Positions 62,418-64,000 of a stretch of 64,000 bases of DNA are shown here, piece by piece; position 1 is the stretch's first letter; each line of letters opens with the position of its first letter. Made by a program: the position numbers and the translations under genes. The DNA is taken from positions 1-64,000 of the forward strand of contig NZ_BOML01000037.1 in NCBI RefSeq assembly GCF_016862175.1, written 5' to 3'. Under the pieces are notes generated by a model. It saw only the letters and a list, made by a program, of their open reading frames with translations, was not told the origin of the DNA and did no database searches. Source of the DNA: Paractinoplanes durhamensis. GTDB lineage: Bacteria; Actinomycetota; Actinomycetes; Mycobacteriales; Micromonosporaceae.

Positions 62418-63323
62418 TCAGACCGCGGGGTTCACGGCCGGGTCGGTGATGCCGCCCGCGTCGACGCCCCACTTGGCCAGCACCGTCTTGTAGGTGCCGT
62501 CGGCGATCAGCGCCTTGAGCGCGCCCTCGATCGCGGCGCCCATCGTGTCGGCCTGGTCCTTGGGCAGGACGTAGCCGTACGGGGCCGAGTCGTAGATGTC
62601 GCCGGCCAGGGCGAGCTGCCCGTTGGTCTGCTTCACCGCGTACGCGCAGATCGGCGAGTCGGCCAGCATGGCGTCGTCCTTGCCGGTGACCACGGCGTTG
62701 GTGGCGTCCGACTGGGCCTGGTACGAGTCGATCGTGATCTTCGCCTTGCCACCGTCGGTGCACTTCTTCGACCGGGCGGCGATGTCGTCGGCCTGCACGG
62801 TCCCGGTCTGCACCGCGATCTTCTTGCCGCAGGCGTCGTCGGCGCTGATCGTGGCGCCGGACTTGGTCGCCCACTGGGTGCCGGCCGTGAAGTAGGAGAC
62901 CATGGTCGCCTCCTGCAGGCGCTTCGCGGTCACCGAGAACGACGAGACGCCGACGTTGTACTTCTTGCTGGCGACGCCCGGGATGATGTTGTCGAACACG
63001 GCCGACTGCCACTCGGTGGTCAGGCCCAGCTTGCCGGCGACCGCGTTGAACAGGTCGACGTCGAAGCCGATCACGGTCTTGCCGTCGGCGTCGAGGTACT
63101 CGTTCGGCGCGTACGTCGAGTCGGTGCCGATGATCAGCTTGCCGCCGGCCTTGATGTCGGCGGGCACCTTGTCGGCCAGCGACGTGTCGGCCGAGGCGCT
63201 GGGCACCGAGGCCGAGCCGGCCGGGGTGTCGGCGGACTCCGAGCCGCAGGCGGCCGCGGACAGCGTCAGCGCCGCCGCGGCAGCCAGGCCGAGGATCGCC
63301 CGGCCGGGATGGCTGCGGAACAT
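62418..63323 (-). CDS. Polar amino-acid ABC transporter substrate-binding lipoprotein
   Basis: A 301-residue exported protein with lipobox (LSAAACGS), a Ser/Ala-rich linker and an SBP family 3 domain (KLIIGTDSTYAPNEYLDADGKTVIGFDVDLFNAV, then SVTAKRLQEATMVSYF and AVQTGTVQADD). It captures the amino acid outside the membrane. It heads the operon with the permease 6 bp after it. The ATG at 63323 starts MFRSHPGR. Confidence 0.93.
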   Translation of the reverse strand: MFRSHPGRAILGLAAAAALTLSAAACGSESADTPAGSASVPSASADTSLADKVPADIKAGGKLIIGTDSTYAPNEYLDADGKTVIGFDVDLFNAVAGKLGLTTEWQSAVFDNIIPGVASKKYNVGVSSFSVTAKRLQEATMVSYFTAGTQWATKSGATISADDACGKKIAVQTGTVQADDIAARSKKCTDGGKAKITIDSYQAQSDATNAVVTGKDDAMLADSPICAYAVKQTNGQLALAGDIYDSAPYGYVLPKDQADTMGAAIEGALKALIADGTYKTVLAKWGVDAGGITDPAVNPAV

Positions 63324-63666
63324 GGTGACTCCTTGGGGGGAGAGATGGATCTTGAAAAGCGTGAGATCGGTTCGGATCTCGTCCGACAGTCTCTGCCCAA
63401 GACCCGTCCGTTCGCCACCTCAGTGGCCCGGTGATCTGGTTTGGCAATCCCGCCCAGGGGTGATCCATTCTTGAGCCACTCGCCCGATGGCGGCCTTGGT
63501 CGCACGCTGCCGAGGGCTGCGCAAGGTTACGACTACGCAACTGTCCTGTTGCAGCCGAACGTTGAAGCTAGTGCAGCGGTCCTCAGCTAACTAGGTTGCC
63601 TGCATCAGCGGTTTGGCAGTGGGTCGGCGACCTCGTACCCACCGCGCTGCACATAAGGGAGAATTC
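63324..63666. other. Divergent promoter region between two transporter systems
   Basis: 343 bp without a gene, between the minus-strand polar amino-acid importer and the plus-strand branched-chain-type binding protein. Both promoters must lie here. The stretch 63520-63600 is the richest in A/T; I cannot assign firm promoter hexamers or an operator. Confidence 0.5.
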
Positions 63667-64000
63667 ATGATCCGCCGCAACTTCGCATTGCGCGGTGTCG
63701 CCGTGCTGGGTGCCGCGAGCCTCGCATTGGCCGCCTGCTCGAACGACAGCGACGAGCCCGCGACCGGCTCCTCGTCCGGCGCCGCCACCGCGGCCGGGGG
63801 CGACGGTGTGCTGAAAATCGGCACGCTGCTTCCGCAGACCGGTTCGCTCGCATTCCTCGGCCCGCCGGAGTTCGCCGGCGTCAAGCTCGCCGTCAAGGAC
63901 ATCAATGCGGCCGGCGGTGTGCTGGGCAAGGACGTCGTGGAGAGCGACACCGACTCCGGTGACACCTCCACCGACATCGCCAGCCAGTCCGTGAACAAGC
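63667..64000 (+). CDS. Branched-chain amino-acid-type ABC substrate-binding lipoprotein, 5' part
   Basis: The gene runs off the window end; 111 codons are visible. A signal peptide with lipobox (LALAACSND) and a Ser/Ala-rich linker precede the LivJ-type type I periplasmic domain start: VLKIGTLLPQTGSLAFLGPPEFAGVKLAVKDINAAGGVLG. AGGGAG lies 6-11 bases before the ATG at 63667. The rest of a Liv-type transporter is expected beyond the edge. Confidence 0.88.
   Translation, partial: MIRRNFALRGVAVLGAASLALAACSNDSDEPATGSSSGAATAAGGDGVLKIGTLLPQTGSLAFLGPPEFAGVKLAVKDINAAGGVLGKDVVESDTDSGDTSTDIASQSVNK

Overview
The window is high-GC actinobacterial chromosome with strong G/C preference at third codon positions and frequent GTG or TTG starts. 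Markers of an actinomycete are WhiA, RbpA, OpcA, DUF397, SigE-family sigma factors and three mycothiol-type (MDMPI/DinB-fold) or MBL-partnered proteins. Gene content and order (suf / ctaA-ctaB / tkt-tal-zwf-opcA-pgl / gap-pgk-tpiA-secG / uvrC-rapZ-yvcK-whiA / uvrB-coaE-rpsA-polA) fit Streptomyces or Micromonosporaceae; an Actinoplanes-like member of the Micromonosporaceae is my best guess, by inference only. I see no insertion sequence, prophage, CRISPR array, tRNA or rRNA.

Layout. 0.1-8.3 kb: a histidine phosphatase, a DinB-fold protein and a complete suf operon on the minus strand (sufR-sufB-sufD-Rieske-sufC-sufS-sufU-MIP18), almost all joined by 1-4 bp overlaps. 8.4-14.0 kb: heme A synthesis (ctaA, ctaB) flanking a PadR regulator with a TIM-barrel-like partner, a gene-poor 690 bp stretch with paired DnaA-box-like sequences, and an ATP-grasp gene. 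14.3-21 kb: pentose phosphate operon (tkt, tal, zwf, opcA, pgl) facing rbpA. 21-30 kb: lower glycolysis (gap, pgk, tpiA) with secG, then whiA-yvcK-rapZ-uvrC. 30-37 kb: a Rieske lipoprotein, uvrA, a large membrane protein and rsgA. 37-41 kb: an MDMPI/MBL pair, then two tail-to-tail sigma-factor / membrane-protein cassettes. 41-45 kb: a hydantoin/nucleobase-type cluster (NCS1 permease, racemase, GntR regulator, isochorismatase-like hydrolase). 45-50 kb: a ClpP-like protein without catalytic residues facing a divergent ribosomal protein L11, a lytic transglycosylase, typA and terC behind a probable manganese riboswitch. 50-61 kb: uvrB, coaE-grpB, rpsA, a methyltransferase, arsR, polA. 61-64 kb: a polar amino-acid ABC transporter and the start of a branched-chain-type binding protein.

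The most notable signal is a shared promoter motif (TTGTCR-TACCCC...TANNNT) directly in front of uvrA, uvrB, polA and the DinB-fold gene at 836-1591. It matches the RecA-independent (PafBC-type) DNA-damage promoter known from mycobacteria, and in three of four cases its position implies a leaderless or nearly leaderless mRNA. Other leads are the pseudo-ClpP/L11 pair, where L11 lacks the proline loop targeted by thiopeptides, the duplicated sigma cassettes, the palindromic PadR operator, and several small genes and sites that ordinary gene calling would miss.
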